A DNA stretch of 64,000 nt, taken from the NCBI GenBank assembly GCA_950295325.1, contig OX485809.1, positions 40,085,081-40,149,080 on the forward strand. The letters are read 5' to 3'. Positions 1 to 11,300 of this stretch are shown in pieces. The translations under genes and the position numbers were made by a program. The stretch is from Polytrichum commune. Lineage: Eukaryota > Streptophyta > Polytrichopsida > Polytrichales > Polytrichaceae. Under the pieces are notes generated by a model. That model was not told the origin of the DNA, made no database searches, and worked only from the letters and a program-made list of their open reading frames with translations. Every line of letters begins with the position of its first letter. The stretch's first letter is position 1.

Positions 1-540
1 AATATCACCTCTTCATGGACCCTACTTTTGGACTCAAAATTAGACCCATGGTTGAGGTGCAATTTCTCAATTTGGGTGTAGTTTTATCTTGTGTGGAGAC
101 CAACAAGATTGGGCAGGAAATTGGTGTTACACCAACACCACTTTCATTTTTTAACTTTGAACTCAGACCTTCATGTAAAGTCCTTAGATCTAGAAAATTG
201 TTCTTGACCCATGACTCGATTCTGTAGTTTCTTTGGTCGTGGATGCTGATTTAAACCCATTCTTAAGGTAGATGGGTCTTGCATGGTTACTTTTCCTAAT
301 TAGCTCATTTCCCTTGGCAGATGAAACACGTGATTAGTATGAGATAATTAGCAAGTCCAAATCAAGGCCAAAGCCACTTTCTTAAGGACTTTGGAGCTCG
401 TATGAATATTTTATTTGTTACCAAATTGAAGATTTTCGTGCTCATGAAATGGTCATATGGACTATTGGGACTGGATTGGTTAACATATTTTGAACACGTA
501 GTCCAATCTATTTCAAACACATATTTTGTGTGGTGAAGAA
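1..540. other. No gene recognised
   Basis: AT-rich stretch with only short chance reading frames. I see no recognisable protein motif, RNA gene or repeat. Confidence 0.5.
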
Positions 541-959
541 TGTAACGCACCTCTACGTTACATCCCGGCTCCTACCTGCAACACTTAGCTTCTAAACCTG
601 CACAAAGCCCACAACACATGTTCGTATGCTCAAACTCTCCTTAGATTCCAAGGTTAGTCCAACTCTCATGGGGTCTCCCCAATCTCACCCTTGGGCTATC
701 ACTCATGTTGAGGCCACTTTGTTACCACGGATTTCCCACGTGCTCCGAGTCCCCTTGTTGCTCCTCACAATGCACCAAGACCTAGCCTTGCCGCACCCTT
801 TGCACGCAGTCGTGAATATGGGGCCATCTTGCTGCTCGTGTTAGTCCGTCCACCATTGTGAGTCATCCAACCGGATTCAACCCTTTGCGTTCAAGGATGC
901 AACCACTTGTTGCACACCCAGTTCTCCTCAATGCTTCTCCATACTCAAGGGGTCTTACA
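541..959 (+). repeat. LTR-like dispersed repeat, copy A
   Basis: Starts TGTAACGCAC and ends GGGTCTTACA, the TG...CA form of plant Ty3/gypsy LTRs. It is alignable by eye, with many mismatches, to the reverse complement of 4528-4951; shared blocks include CACCAAGACCTA versus CACCAAAACCTA and an identical GCAACCACTTGTTG. The 5 bases on each side (AAGAA and TCCTC) do not match, so there is no visible target duplication. It could be a solo LTR or another old dispersed repeat. Confidence 0.45.
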
Positions 960-2195
960 TCCTCCCCTATGTAGAGCACTTGATGTCCTCATACAAGTTT
1001 TAGTATGGTGCTCCCCATTCCTTGAATGAAGCATGGTTGTCGCGTTATGGGTTCAAACCACTTCCCCTCACATGGTGAACTCTACGTGAACGTTAATGCG
1101 CACCCTTTCCACCCTTCCCTTGTGCTAGTCCTTGGGTGGCTTCTTTTTTAGCCCACCCATATTTGGGTTTGCCTCCATCCATGCTTTTGCAACCCCACTT
1201 TGCCAGAATGAGTTACAAGCTTCATGTTTATGCCGGCAAGTAGAATACTTTTCTAGGTAGTGACTACCATGTTCATGTCCACCCAATGGGACATGCATGG
1301 ATGCATGTACATGTGCTCCCACTCCGAGATACATTTTTGCAAGAAAGTCCTCACGGCTTGCAACTCAGAGCTCAGTGCCTGCACTTTAGTCTCATCATAA
1401 CCAAGTCGATCTTACTTTGCTTCGATAAATTCCCTTGACAATGCTTGTATCTCCAGTTAGATCTAGGTCCTTTTCAGGCACGTGGACTCTCACCCCTCTT
1501 TACCTTTATATATATATACATATATATAATTTAATTACTACTCGTTCATTTCTAAGTGTTTGGGTCTTCAATGTGGTGTAGTTTTATTCCTCCCCCACTA
1601 AAAGGTGTTTGTGCCTTTATCAACTTATCATGGAATTTAAATATGTCCTTGCCGTCGATACATATTTCACTTGGGCCTCGGAGTTGGGTGTTTATTTTTT
1701 ATAGAGATCAACCACCTCGTTTTAACTCTTGCCTCTTTGTTCTAGCTCAAGATTATGTTATGTGATGTTGTCCTCATCCCCCACAATATCATTGATGTCT
1801 ACAAGGAGCGGTGACTTACCTTATGTGCTTCTTTGCGATGTCTTGCTAAGTTAGTCGCCTTAGTTGTGGCTGTAGCTTTAGCTTCCGCCATCCTCTTTTC
1901 GTCATAAGCTTTTATGAGATGTTTTGCATGAGTTAGGCTACTAGTGTTGACCTACTTGTATTTGTAAGATGAGTGTCCATGCATTAAGCACTTACACCAA
2001 AAGTCCGTGGAGTTCTCTGGAGAAATCGGATAATTTCCTAGTTTCTAGGAGGTTGGTTAGTATTGAAAGTCACGAAATTTGTGTACCATTGCCGGTAGTA
2101 TTAACTACCCCAAACGAACAAGACACATCACTCACACTCGGTGTATTAGGAGAATAGGGATTAGCATAAAAAAAATGGTATTTACTGTCATTCTT
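960..2195. other. Non-coding, degenerate sequence
   Basis: Holds a TA-rich microsatellite near 1508-1530. A short minus-strand stretch at about 1850-1955 reads as a charged, alanine-rich peptide, which may be an old coding relic. No gene can be supported. Confidence 0.4.
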
Positions 2196-2447
2196 CTAAA
2201 GTGGGACAACATCACTGATAATGTCATCTACCCCCTCATTTCGCCATTCCAAAGCTTTTCGCAGTATTGCCTTGAGATTCTTACTGCCCAACTTATTTCT
2301 AACTTTTGTCTTGATCAAATTTTGCACACTAAAAGCACGCTCACACGTCGTTGTAGAAACACATTGCACATGAGCTAACTTTGCAAGAATGAGGAGGTTG
2401 GGGTACAATGCTTGCAAAGCATGATTCCAAGTTATCATACCCCACAA
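2196..2447 (-). pseudogene. hAT transposase fragment (C-terminal dimerisation region)
   Basis: An 83-residue open frame contains HVQCVSTTTCERAFSVQN followed by KTKVRNKLG and a leucine-rich helix. This is the hATC dimerisation signature seen at the C-terminus of hAT transposases and ZNF862-like proteins (S..CERxFS, then K...RN.L). A full transposase is 600-800 residues and neither the BED finger nor the catalytic core is visible nearby, so this is a 3' remnant. It belongs to a different hAT lineage from the fragment at 27.9-28.2 kb, whose motif reads SNFSDAGNTLTKKRS. Confidence 0.75.
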
Positions 2448-3690
2448 ATTCCTTAATTTCTTATCCCCGGAAACTCGGAATGCAAACTCCTAGTCTTGAA
2501 ATGCAAGTTGTGGCGGCTGCGACGCTGCGCGAGTCTACCAATTCACTCCACCCTAAACCACAAGCGAGCAAGGCAACGGTAACTCTAACTATGCATAGTA
2601 TTAAAATAAATTCCTAAAAAGTATGTGTTTAGTCGGCTGCCTGCCGTGAAAAATGCCTTTCAATTGGTAATTTGTCGTGGATAGTCCAGGGCAGCTTGCC
2701 TAAATGCCGAATTTTTTTCCCCTAATTGGCTCATTTCCGAAAACCTTGATTTTTCTTTGAGAACCCTTTCCTAAACATTTCTATTTCATTTGGAAATTCT
2801 CAACATCAACCGACTAGCTTGTAACAAATTGCCGGCACTCCCCGTTCATTGACTTATACTATTTGCCCCTTCCTTGTACTTGTCATGAATCTAAGATTGC
2901 CATGACCTTGTCCACTTTTCATCCCAAAGTTCATATTTAGGTGGGGGGAAGGCATGACTTCTTTTGTCATAAATGCATGTTCTTATCATCTTGATATTGT
3001 TTTTCAACAAGGAAACATGGAATAAGGTAGATGAGGCTAATTTGGTTAGCTTTCTTAACTAGACACCTATTTTTGGCTCCTAATCGGCGGTACAATCACT
3101 TTAATTTGTAGGTAAATAATATATGGTGATTTAGCCGCCACCTTGTTGTTATTTGGGTTAACGACCTTTGCAAAAGTCAAACTACACCCACCATCCTCTA
3201 CAATAAGGAGTGCCATCCACCAAGCTAGGACATGTTTGATTTTTGTGCTCATGATGGGCAAATTAGGAGGCGGCAGGTGGTTGTGAGGTGTGGACTAACT
3301 TGTATTGTGGGTATTCTACATTGAAAAAAAAATCCGGAAACATTTTATCTTATTTGTGACCACTTTAGAGACATAAGACAATCAATATTGGCATTAAACT
3401 TAGTTTTCATTGGCAAATGACCCATGTAAAATGTGTTAATGATGTTGTCCACTTACAAAACAATGAATGATAAAAGAGTCTCCACGCCCCCCCCCCACCC
3501 AATAACACCACATTGGAAAGTAGAGAATCTTGAAATTCCGGAGCCTAGCTCAACCCTTTTCTCAACTCATATTTCAATAATTTTGAATTATTTGAAATTG
3601 ATTTGTAGTTGCTCACATGCTCATGCTTCTAATGCTTGAATGCAGCCGTTGAATAATTCCACAAAGCTAGTGGTGTCCACATTAGGCCTC
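2448..3690. other. Non-coding spacer
   Basis: AT-rich, with a short poly-C tract at about 3487-3497. No domain or RNA gene recognised. Confidence 0.4.
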
Positions 3691-3699
3691 ATCTACCTT

Positions 3700-4520
3700 A
3701 CGGGATGCCAACTCTTGGCCATCTAAGTGTCAATAATCTAAGACATATACGCCAAGGTGAAGTACTTTTCTCACCAAAAACGGACCAATTCATCTAGTGG
3801 ACCACTTGATGGATGCCTCTGTTGGTACTCTTGAGTATGACCATTGACCACACTTTGTCGTCCATTTTGAAGGTTTAATCCCCTCTCTTTATGTTAATTG
3901 GCTTTGCAAAATGATATTGGGCTTCGGCTATTATTGCTTGCATATTATGAAGGATCGCTTTCCTTCTTGTAAACCACTGTGCAACATCAATAAAACTAAA
4001 TCATGAGTTCTTTTTCTTGATTACAAAAAAATTCATAGTAACATAAAACAAGTCATACTACTAGACTGCCTCTTCTGCATAGCAAAGGAAAAATGGTATT
4101 TTCTTTGTCATTCGCAACACTATTGTGTTATAGCAAAGTTCTCCAAGAGGTAATATGGTTGGCCATTCTTGTTGATCTCTTTTGGAAAACGATCTGATGG
4201 ACATGTTGAGGATGTTTGATCATTTTGGTTTGGCCATCCCATTGCGGATGCCATGTCGTCAACATTGATATTCTAATTTCCGTTTTGCATATCATGTGTT
4301 GTCAAAATTAGGTTCGAAACACAAGTCTATGTCACGTACAATATCCCATGGGAAGCCTCGATATTGTACCCAATTGTCGTAGAGCAACTGGGCCACTATA
4401 CCAATAGTGACATTCTTAGTACAAGGCATGAAGGGTGTCCACCTAATCAAGCGACAAACTATGACTATGATTGGAAGATCCTATTTTAGGATTATATGTC
4501 AAGAAGTCCATAATATCGAT
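3700..4520 (-). pseudogene. Degenerate Ty3/gypsy integrase
   Basis: Read on the minus strand, with stops and frame changes, the sequence follows a gypsy integrase in order. It has a start like the family's ISMDFI (here ISIDIMDFL), then VAQLLYDNWVQYRGFPWDIVRDID matching the family's A.LF...V..HG.P..IVSDRD. Next come a block like the family's HPQTDGQTE, then EWPTILPLGELCYNT (family W...LP..EFAYN), and near 3900-3960 a chromodomain-proximal EAQYHFAKPINIKRGD followed by a stop and KMDDKVW. At least four stops interrupt it, so it is dead. It lies directly downstream, in its own sense, of the LTR-like copy B. Confidence 0.7.
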
Positions 4521-4527
4521 TGAAATA

Positions 4528-4951
4528 CCCTTTGACTATAGAGGAGCGCCAAGGAAAACTAAGTGCACAACAAGTGGTTGCATTTTTTCAAACACAAAGT
4601 ACTAGAGCTTGTTGGGCATCTTGCGCTGGTGGGTGGACTAGTGCAAACGGTAAGAAGACAATGTACCCACGAGTAGGTGCGAAAGCTGCAACAAGGTTAG
4701 GTTTTGGTGCACTGTGAGGACCAACAAGGGGATTTGGAGCACTTGAGGGGCGTGTAAGAAATGCATGGTCATGAAGTGGTCTCACCACAAGTGATGGCCC
4801 GACTGTGAGACAAGGTAGGCCCCACAAGAGTTGGACTAACCTTGAAGGTTAATGAAAGTTCGAGCATATTAACATGTATTGTGGACTTATGCAAATTTAG
4901 AAGCTATATAACGAGGGCATGATCACGGGTGTAACATAGAGGCGCGTTACA
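4528..4951 (-). repeat. LTR-like dispersed repeat, copy B (inverted relative to copy A)
   Basis: The reverse complement begins TGTAACGCGCC and can be matched along its length with 541-959. It abuts the decayed gypsy integrase on the same strand, which supports a retrotransposon origin. Copies A and B are about 3.6 kb apart in inverted orientation and clearly diverged. Confidence 0.45.
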
Positions 4952-4965
4952 TGTGACATAAGAGT

Positions 4966-5990
4966 GGTCTAAGCTCGGTATCTCAACAAATTCAACTAAG
5001 CTAACGTGTGGAGCTGGAGCACAAAAATTGAAGACTCCCAAATCCAATCATGAATTCTTCAAAGTTCCTTAAGAGTGAAATGAAGATGTGATGGGAGGAG
5101 ATCTAGGTTGAAAAAATGATAGGGATTTTGGAGAAGGCCTCCTCTTAAGCCGAACAGGGTGGCCCGAGCATGGAATTGCATGGCCACAATTTAATTAATT
5201 AATTAATTAATTTTTTCCATAGACACAAGAGGTCATGGCGGTAATAAAGAGTTGGCACAAGACGATGATAGTTGCGGGGTGCCTCTTGAAAGTCTTAACC
5301 AAATGATAGAAATGGTAAATAAAGAACATGGCGTCCCAAATGAGGGAGGATCTTAGATGAAGATATACGCTAATCATCCACCTGAAGGGTGAGACCTAGG
5401 AGATGTGGGTACCAAAGGGCGTTCTATTGAAATATAATCAATCCTCATTTAAGACATTATAGAAGGGGGGCGGGGTGAAGGTGCGACATCTTCACATTCA
5501 TAAAAAATCACATGTATGCCTAAATAGACATTGTGAGACATCCACGATAAGTGAACCATAGAATCCTTCATCATGAAGTACAACATGCATTATGAATCGT
5601 TAGCATACATTGAAGACAAGCTTTGGATGCAAAGTTTTGGCTGGTTTTTATGGAAGGAGATTGAATTATATTTGCCACTTGGCGGTCAAACTAATCCGAA
5701 ACAATCCCGTGGAAAAGAACTCGAATAAGGGTGGTGGAAACTTCAAGAAAATCACATCAATACTTGTTGGATGTGTTTTCATTGGGAGCAAAGAAATAGA
5801 AGCCGAATTAAAAATAATTCAAGATAGGTGAAAGAATATAAATCTAAGTACCTTCATCACAATTGCAAAATTAATTTGCAATTGGAGATGATGGTCTTGT
5901 TCCTTACGAGTCTTGATTAGCCAATTTAATGTAAATATGGGAGAATAAATATCTCCCCACGACAATGATGAAACTTCTAGATTTTGTTAT
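4966..5990. other. Non-coding spacer
   Basis: Contains a TTAA-unit microsatellite near 5192-5213. A 73-residue plus-strand frame at 5610-5831 may be part of the degraded gag region that follows, but shows no diagnostic motif. Confidence 0.35.
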
Positions 5991-5999
5991 TTGACTAGC

Positions 6000-6660
6000 C
6001 GATGGATGGAAGCTTGGCTGTTTGGAAAACTAAAGCGGATTTAAACTCTTTAAAAGTGCCTTCAATGACAGAGGCCATTAATACAAGTTTCCAAAACAAA
6101 AGTTTAAAGCATTTGAAGGTGATGGCAGCGACTTCAGGAGCAAACTAGTGGTAGCCAAAAGAGTGAAGAAAAAATTCAAAATCAAGGGCACGTTGGAGAA
6201 AAAACTTTGTTTCAAGTGTAAAACTCTAAAACATATAGTTTGCAAATGTCCCAAAAGTGCTAAAGAAGAAACCAATGTAGTGAAACTATTATGCATTGTG
6301 CTCTTATTCATTGAAATATGAGATGGACATATCTTTTGGATGCTTCAAATTAGAGATTATGTACCTTCCAATCGGGACATAAAATCTTTGAGAGCATTAG
6401 GTGTAGAATTTTGGTGTTGGAGGGTGGCTTTGATGATGCCTTCTCCATTATTAACCTAAAGAAGAATTTATTGGTTATTTGAAAGCCAAATTGAATGTTT
6501 CTAATGTTGCTATATTGGTTGACATAAAGACCACCAACTCTTTCACGACACGTCAATGTACAAAGATGTTGGAGTTGAAAATTAAGAAGATGATTGTGAG
6601 CCCAAAATGGTGCCCACATGTGGTGATTAAGTCTTCGAAACCAATTTTAGTGTGACTTTG
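6000..6660 (+). pseudogene. Degenerate Ty3/gypsy gag zinc knuckle and protease
   Basis: At 6208-6249 the plus strand encodes CFKCKTLKHIVCKC, a correct C-x2-C-x4-H-x4-C zinc knuckle in a lysine-rich context, as in Gag nucleocapsid. About 250 bp downstream, near 6505-6580, VAILVDIKTTNSFTTRQC lines up with the retropepsin active-site region (family form LIDSGATHNFI), with the catalytic DSG replaced by DIK. Stops lie between the two. The matching reverse transcriptase relic is at about 8.2 kb, beyond an inserted minisatellite. Confidence 0.65.
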
Positions 6661-7270
6661 ATGTGCTATGATTATTCACAAAACATAAAAAGAGTGAAGT
6701 GTGGTATGGATTTAAGTTTAGGCATTAGAATGTGTTGTGTAGTAATTTCAAGGTTTAACTTCAGTAAGAGGATGCCTTGATTAGGTGAGTGGGGGGTAAG
6801 GTGAAGCAAGGTGAGCTCCGCGAGTTAAATGCCCACTTTTGGATCCACCTTGGTAGTTTGGGAAGAAGGAAGCTTGGTGGATGGGGATTAGTCCCTACTT
6901 TGGAGGAGAGGGTTAAAGGATTGTGATTGGAGGTGCCAATCCTCTCACCCTATCCTCACCTCTTTCCCCCTCTCTCCCTCTCTCCCTCTTTGCTACTTAA
7001 GGTGTTTTTTCTCTCATTTCTCTCTCTCTTCATCAAGCGCTCTCAAGGGAGCAAGCTCTTAAAAGCTTGAGCTACGCGTGTAGGACATTAGTTTTTAGTG
7101 AATTTAATTAGTTAAGTTCTCTCTCTCAATTCCTCTCAAGTGGAGTGAGCTCTTAGAGCTTGAGACAACATGTGGGGATTAGGTAGTTATTTAGTGGAAT
7201 TAGTGGGTTAGATTAATTCATTAGTAAAGGATCGAAAACAAAGACTTAGGGAAATGCTCGATTAGCGGCT
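6661..7270. other. Spacer with pyrimidine-rich tract
   Basis: CT-rich microsatellite-like stretches at 6955-7030, followed by two similar segments (CTCTCAAGGGAGCAAGCTC and a variant about 110 bp later). No gene seen. Confidence 0.4.
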
Positions 7271-7650
7271 AGGGGAGACTGTATCAAGAGGTAACTGGTT
7301 AACTGCGGCTGCGACTGCATCGGAGGCAGCTGGTTAGCTGTGGTTGCGACTGCATTGGAGGCAGCTGGTTAGCTGTGGTTGCGACTGCATTGGAGGCAGC
7401 TGGTTAGCTGTGGTTGTGATTGCATTGGAGGCAGCTGGTTAGCTGTGGCCGGGACTGTATCAAGAGGCAACTGGTTAACTGCGGCTGCGACTGCATCGGA
7501 GGCAGCTGGTTAGCTGTGGTTGTGATTGCATTGGAGGCAGCTGGTTAGCTGTGGCCGGGACTGTATCAAGAGGCAACTGGTTAACTGCGGCTGCGACTGC
7601 ATCGGAGGCAGCTGGTTAGCTGTGGTTGCGACTGCATTGGAGGCAGCTGA
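7271..7650 (+). repeat. 35-bp minisatellite with higher-order structure
   Basis: About 11 head-to-tail copies of a 35-bp unit containing GGAGGCAGCTGGTTAGCTG. Variant units (CAAGAGGCAACTGGTTAACTG) recur every third copy, giving a higher-order period of about 106 bp (for example 7445 and 7551). The array sits between gag/protease and reverse transcriptase relics of a plus-strand gypsy element and interrupts it. It is open in some frames but has no coding signature. Confidence 0.9.
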
Positions 7651-8154
7651 TAAATGTGATTCTCAAAGTCATCACCCGGACTAGGACGCTTAAGGGTGGT
7701 GGATTTGGTCTCACAATGATGCTTTCAGTGAGGGTCAATTTTGCGTAAAGGTCATGTCAAGCGATGGAAGGGAGTTAAAAGAATGTGCTTTAAGGTAGAC
7801 AAAAACAAGTTTGAGGAGGACTTTGATGATTTGTGAGCTTGTAGATGTGCATTAGTTGTTGGGCAATATCTTTCTACATTTTTATAGGGATAGAAGTTGG
7901 GCAAATGTATATATAGTGCGATCGGCGAGGACCTGAAGCCTGAGTCCTTGTAATTCACTAGGTTTAAAGGGTTTAGGTGTCGACATGATTGGTATGGAGA
8001 AGCTTTGTAATTAAAATTAAATCTTTCGTATTTAATTTTGCAAGAGGAAAACTTTGAAGGCAACTATTAAAAACACAAAAAAAACTCCAACACAAGTTGC
8101 ATCCAATATAACGGTCCAAGATTGTGTAAAATAATAGATGTTTTTACAAGTCAA

Positions 8155-8350
8155 TTGATTGCAGAGCTCTCTCCAAAGCGGGAGGTAATCCATAAGAGGC
8201 TACATTCGTTATGGTAAATCTATCTTTGGGGTGCCAAAAGCAAGAAAAATGATAAAATGTAGATGTGCATCGACTATCAAGGCCTCAACAAAGTGACCAT
8301 TAAGAACAACTACATGTTGTCGATGCTAGATGACTTGCTGCAAGAATTTG
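8155..8350 (+). pseudogene. Degenerate Ty3/gypsy reverse transcriptase fragment
   Basis: The plus strand reads, with one stop, FGVPKARKM then [25 protein letters not shown]. This matches gypsy RT block 2 (family form [35 protein letters not shown]). Only this block is left; the YADD catalytic block is not found downstream. Confidence 0.75.
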
Positions 8351-8359
8351 AATTCTTAG

Positions 8360-11300
8360 AACGTGTGTTAAACAGAAAAACTTCAAAGAAAATTCAAACA
8401 ATTCACGAGTAGACAGTCCCACACACGCAAAAGATAATAAGGTTCTTTTGGGGGTTTGTTATTTATTTATTTTTCTCATAATAACTCATTTAATTTTTCT
8501 GATGGAATATTTGTGAAAACTCTTCTTTATAAATTTCAAAATAAAGAAAATATATTGGAGTTAGTGATCATTCAATACAATTGAAGATTAGTGAACTACG
8601 GGTTGGGACTGGTTGGGGCAAGAGATGGTAGGAGTTTTGGTTAAGGGCCCTAAATATGTGTACAGTATGAAGAGATGGTTGGAATCAAACTTTTACCAAA
8701 TACATCCTTTGAGGGTCGAACTCCTTGCTCCCTTCACCTTTACATATTTCTTTAGGCCTTAGTCAGAGGTTGTCGAAAGGAAACTAAAAAAATTGGTAAA
8801 AAATTGAAGATCTCCCTTGAAAAAATAGTGGACTTGATTTTGATGTTCAATTGTGTAAACACCATAGTCCAATTAAATCTTTGGGTATGAAGCCCATTTC
8901 CTATATGATTTTTTATTTTTTTTTTAATTTTTTAATTTTTTTTGGTGAATCTCAATTGATTGTGACAATTTGCTCATGTTGTTTGTTGAATCAATCCTCT
9001 GAAATCTTGGGAATAGAGTATAATTAGTACATTTGTAGTTTGGTAGAGCATTATCTGAAAGGAGTAATTAAGTCAGGTGGAAAATTCTACTGTCTGTGAT
9101 CACACACAGTCTTAATGATTTGTAGGTTTGACAATTGCTTCTGAGTATCTGGATAATCAATTAATTGTCCTACCTCCCAATGACAGAGTGAAGTCAATGA
9201 CATTGCATATTTGAGGAGTAAATTAATTGTGTGAAATTGAGTATCGGATAAGACTTCTTGTTGTGGGCCACTATCTTTCTTTGAGTGTGACACAATGTTG
9301 TATATGCGTAATTGAAGTGTTGATTCTTGAATAATGAATATATAAGCGATTTGAAAATCACCTAGTACTATTATCTATGTGGAGCATGTGGTTGAGAAGC
9401 GAAACTTTTAATAAGTTTTGATTAAATTGGACAAACACTGTAGTTGCAAACTATGACCAACCCGATCTATAGTCGTTTAGCAACTGCAGATTTTTATTTT
9501 TGGTTTAGTGAATGAAATTTCAGGAAACTTGGGGCTTGTAATAAACCATTGAAAACGTCTTTAAAATACCTTATCAACGGTATATTACACGCCCTAAAAA
9601 TCTTAAAACTACAGCCACAAAATGCAAAAAAAAAACTTTGTAGTTGTTTAATGATTGCAGATCAGGCAACCGATTTTGGCTGCGGTTTTTTTAGGCATAA
9701 TTTTCTTCTAGTGAGATTGTCTTGAGAAAGAGAATGGTCTCGTTGAATTAATACGAACTTCAAACGATCCCAGTAACAATGTAAGTAGAAAGGAGAAAGG
9801 GTGTGAAGCTCTGGTTGTGAGGTGACCATTTGCTTTTCTTTGTGTCTGACAGTGATCAATTAATTATCTGTCGATAAGTGTGCAGAGTCCTTAATTAATA
9901 ATACTGCAGAGTAAGAAGCTCTATGTGGAGGACCATAATTTATCACCTTGCTCTAGTATGTGCTGTTGGGATACCTTTCTAATTTCATAAATCCCCTAAA
10001 CTGTGAAGGAGTAATTAATGAGTGTAAGAAGCTTTGAAGATTAATGAGAATTGAGTTCTATGGCAAGCTTATTATGCATAAGGACCATTTGCTTGTGACA
10101 TGTTGTATATATGATCGGGGAGAACCGGCAGTTAGTTATAGATGAACCGGTTGAGTTTGAGAAATAACCGGTTGAAGTTGGAGACTTCAGGAGAATCACT
10201 GGTCATTTAAGAGGAATTTATGGAATATATCTTAATTTAATATAGAAAAACGAGAGGATGTCAACATGTAACTGATTGGACTTGCAAACACTAGGATCTC
10301 AATCGATTATGCTAAAAAATCTCCCCGATCACTGTGTTGTATTCACGAGAGGCAAATAGTTTTGAGCGAAGTGGATCGAATGGCTAAATTGTCGTATCTC
10401 GGGTAGAGGGTAAAGAAGTCTCCGAAGCTTGCATTAATTGTAAGGTAATCATTTTTGTGAGAAAGAGAGCCATATTAATTACCCCTAAAATTTATCCATA
10501 ATCAAAAAATTAGCATTGAGGTCAAAGTTTGTACTTGCTAAAACCACGACACAATTCTAACATCCCAGTTGCTAAAAAATAGGACTGGTCCAAGATGACA
10601 CCTTCTCCACAGTGACTGCAACCTCAACGACACGTGTGCTAGTCACTTAAAAGCGTCAAATTAGTGTCTTTTTTGTGTGGAAAAGGACCATGTTTCCTCC
10701 TAGTGATCACTAGGAGTGTAAAGCTCTGTGAGGACTTTGAGTAGGAAGGCTGTAAATAAGCAAACTGCCGTGTCAAAGATTGATTGTTGCAAATGCTAAA
10801 GGGAGATTGACCCTTGGCAATTAGCAATAGAAGCAAGTGAGCATAGTTATGACATTCATTCACAACTCTATGATACACTAACAAACCTCATACCATTGTG
10901 GTGAATTGTAGTCAAAGCTGCCCACTGAGGTCAGGATTGACCATAGCCTTTGCAATTTTCTAAATTCCTTAAGAAACCCAAGAAAAGAAAGTGAACCTTA
11001 AAGAGCTCAAAGAAATAATGGATCATGTAATTTGAACATCAATCATGAAATTCAAAAACACGGACCGTATTTGGATTAATTTTAAAAAAAAATCTATATT
11101 ACTGGAGTGATTTTCGTGGATTATTATCATAACTACGGAATATCATCATAATCCGAAGGTTTATTATGAGTTACAATTGAAGCTGTTTGACATTGAGAAA
11201 TGAAACATGGCATTGACATATAAACTAAATTGCATTGGTTAATAGCTTTGGAAACAATACTGGATGTAGTTTTTCAGTTGGTCTAGGTGAGGACAATTGT

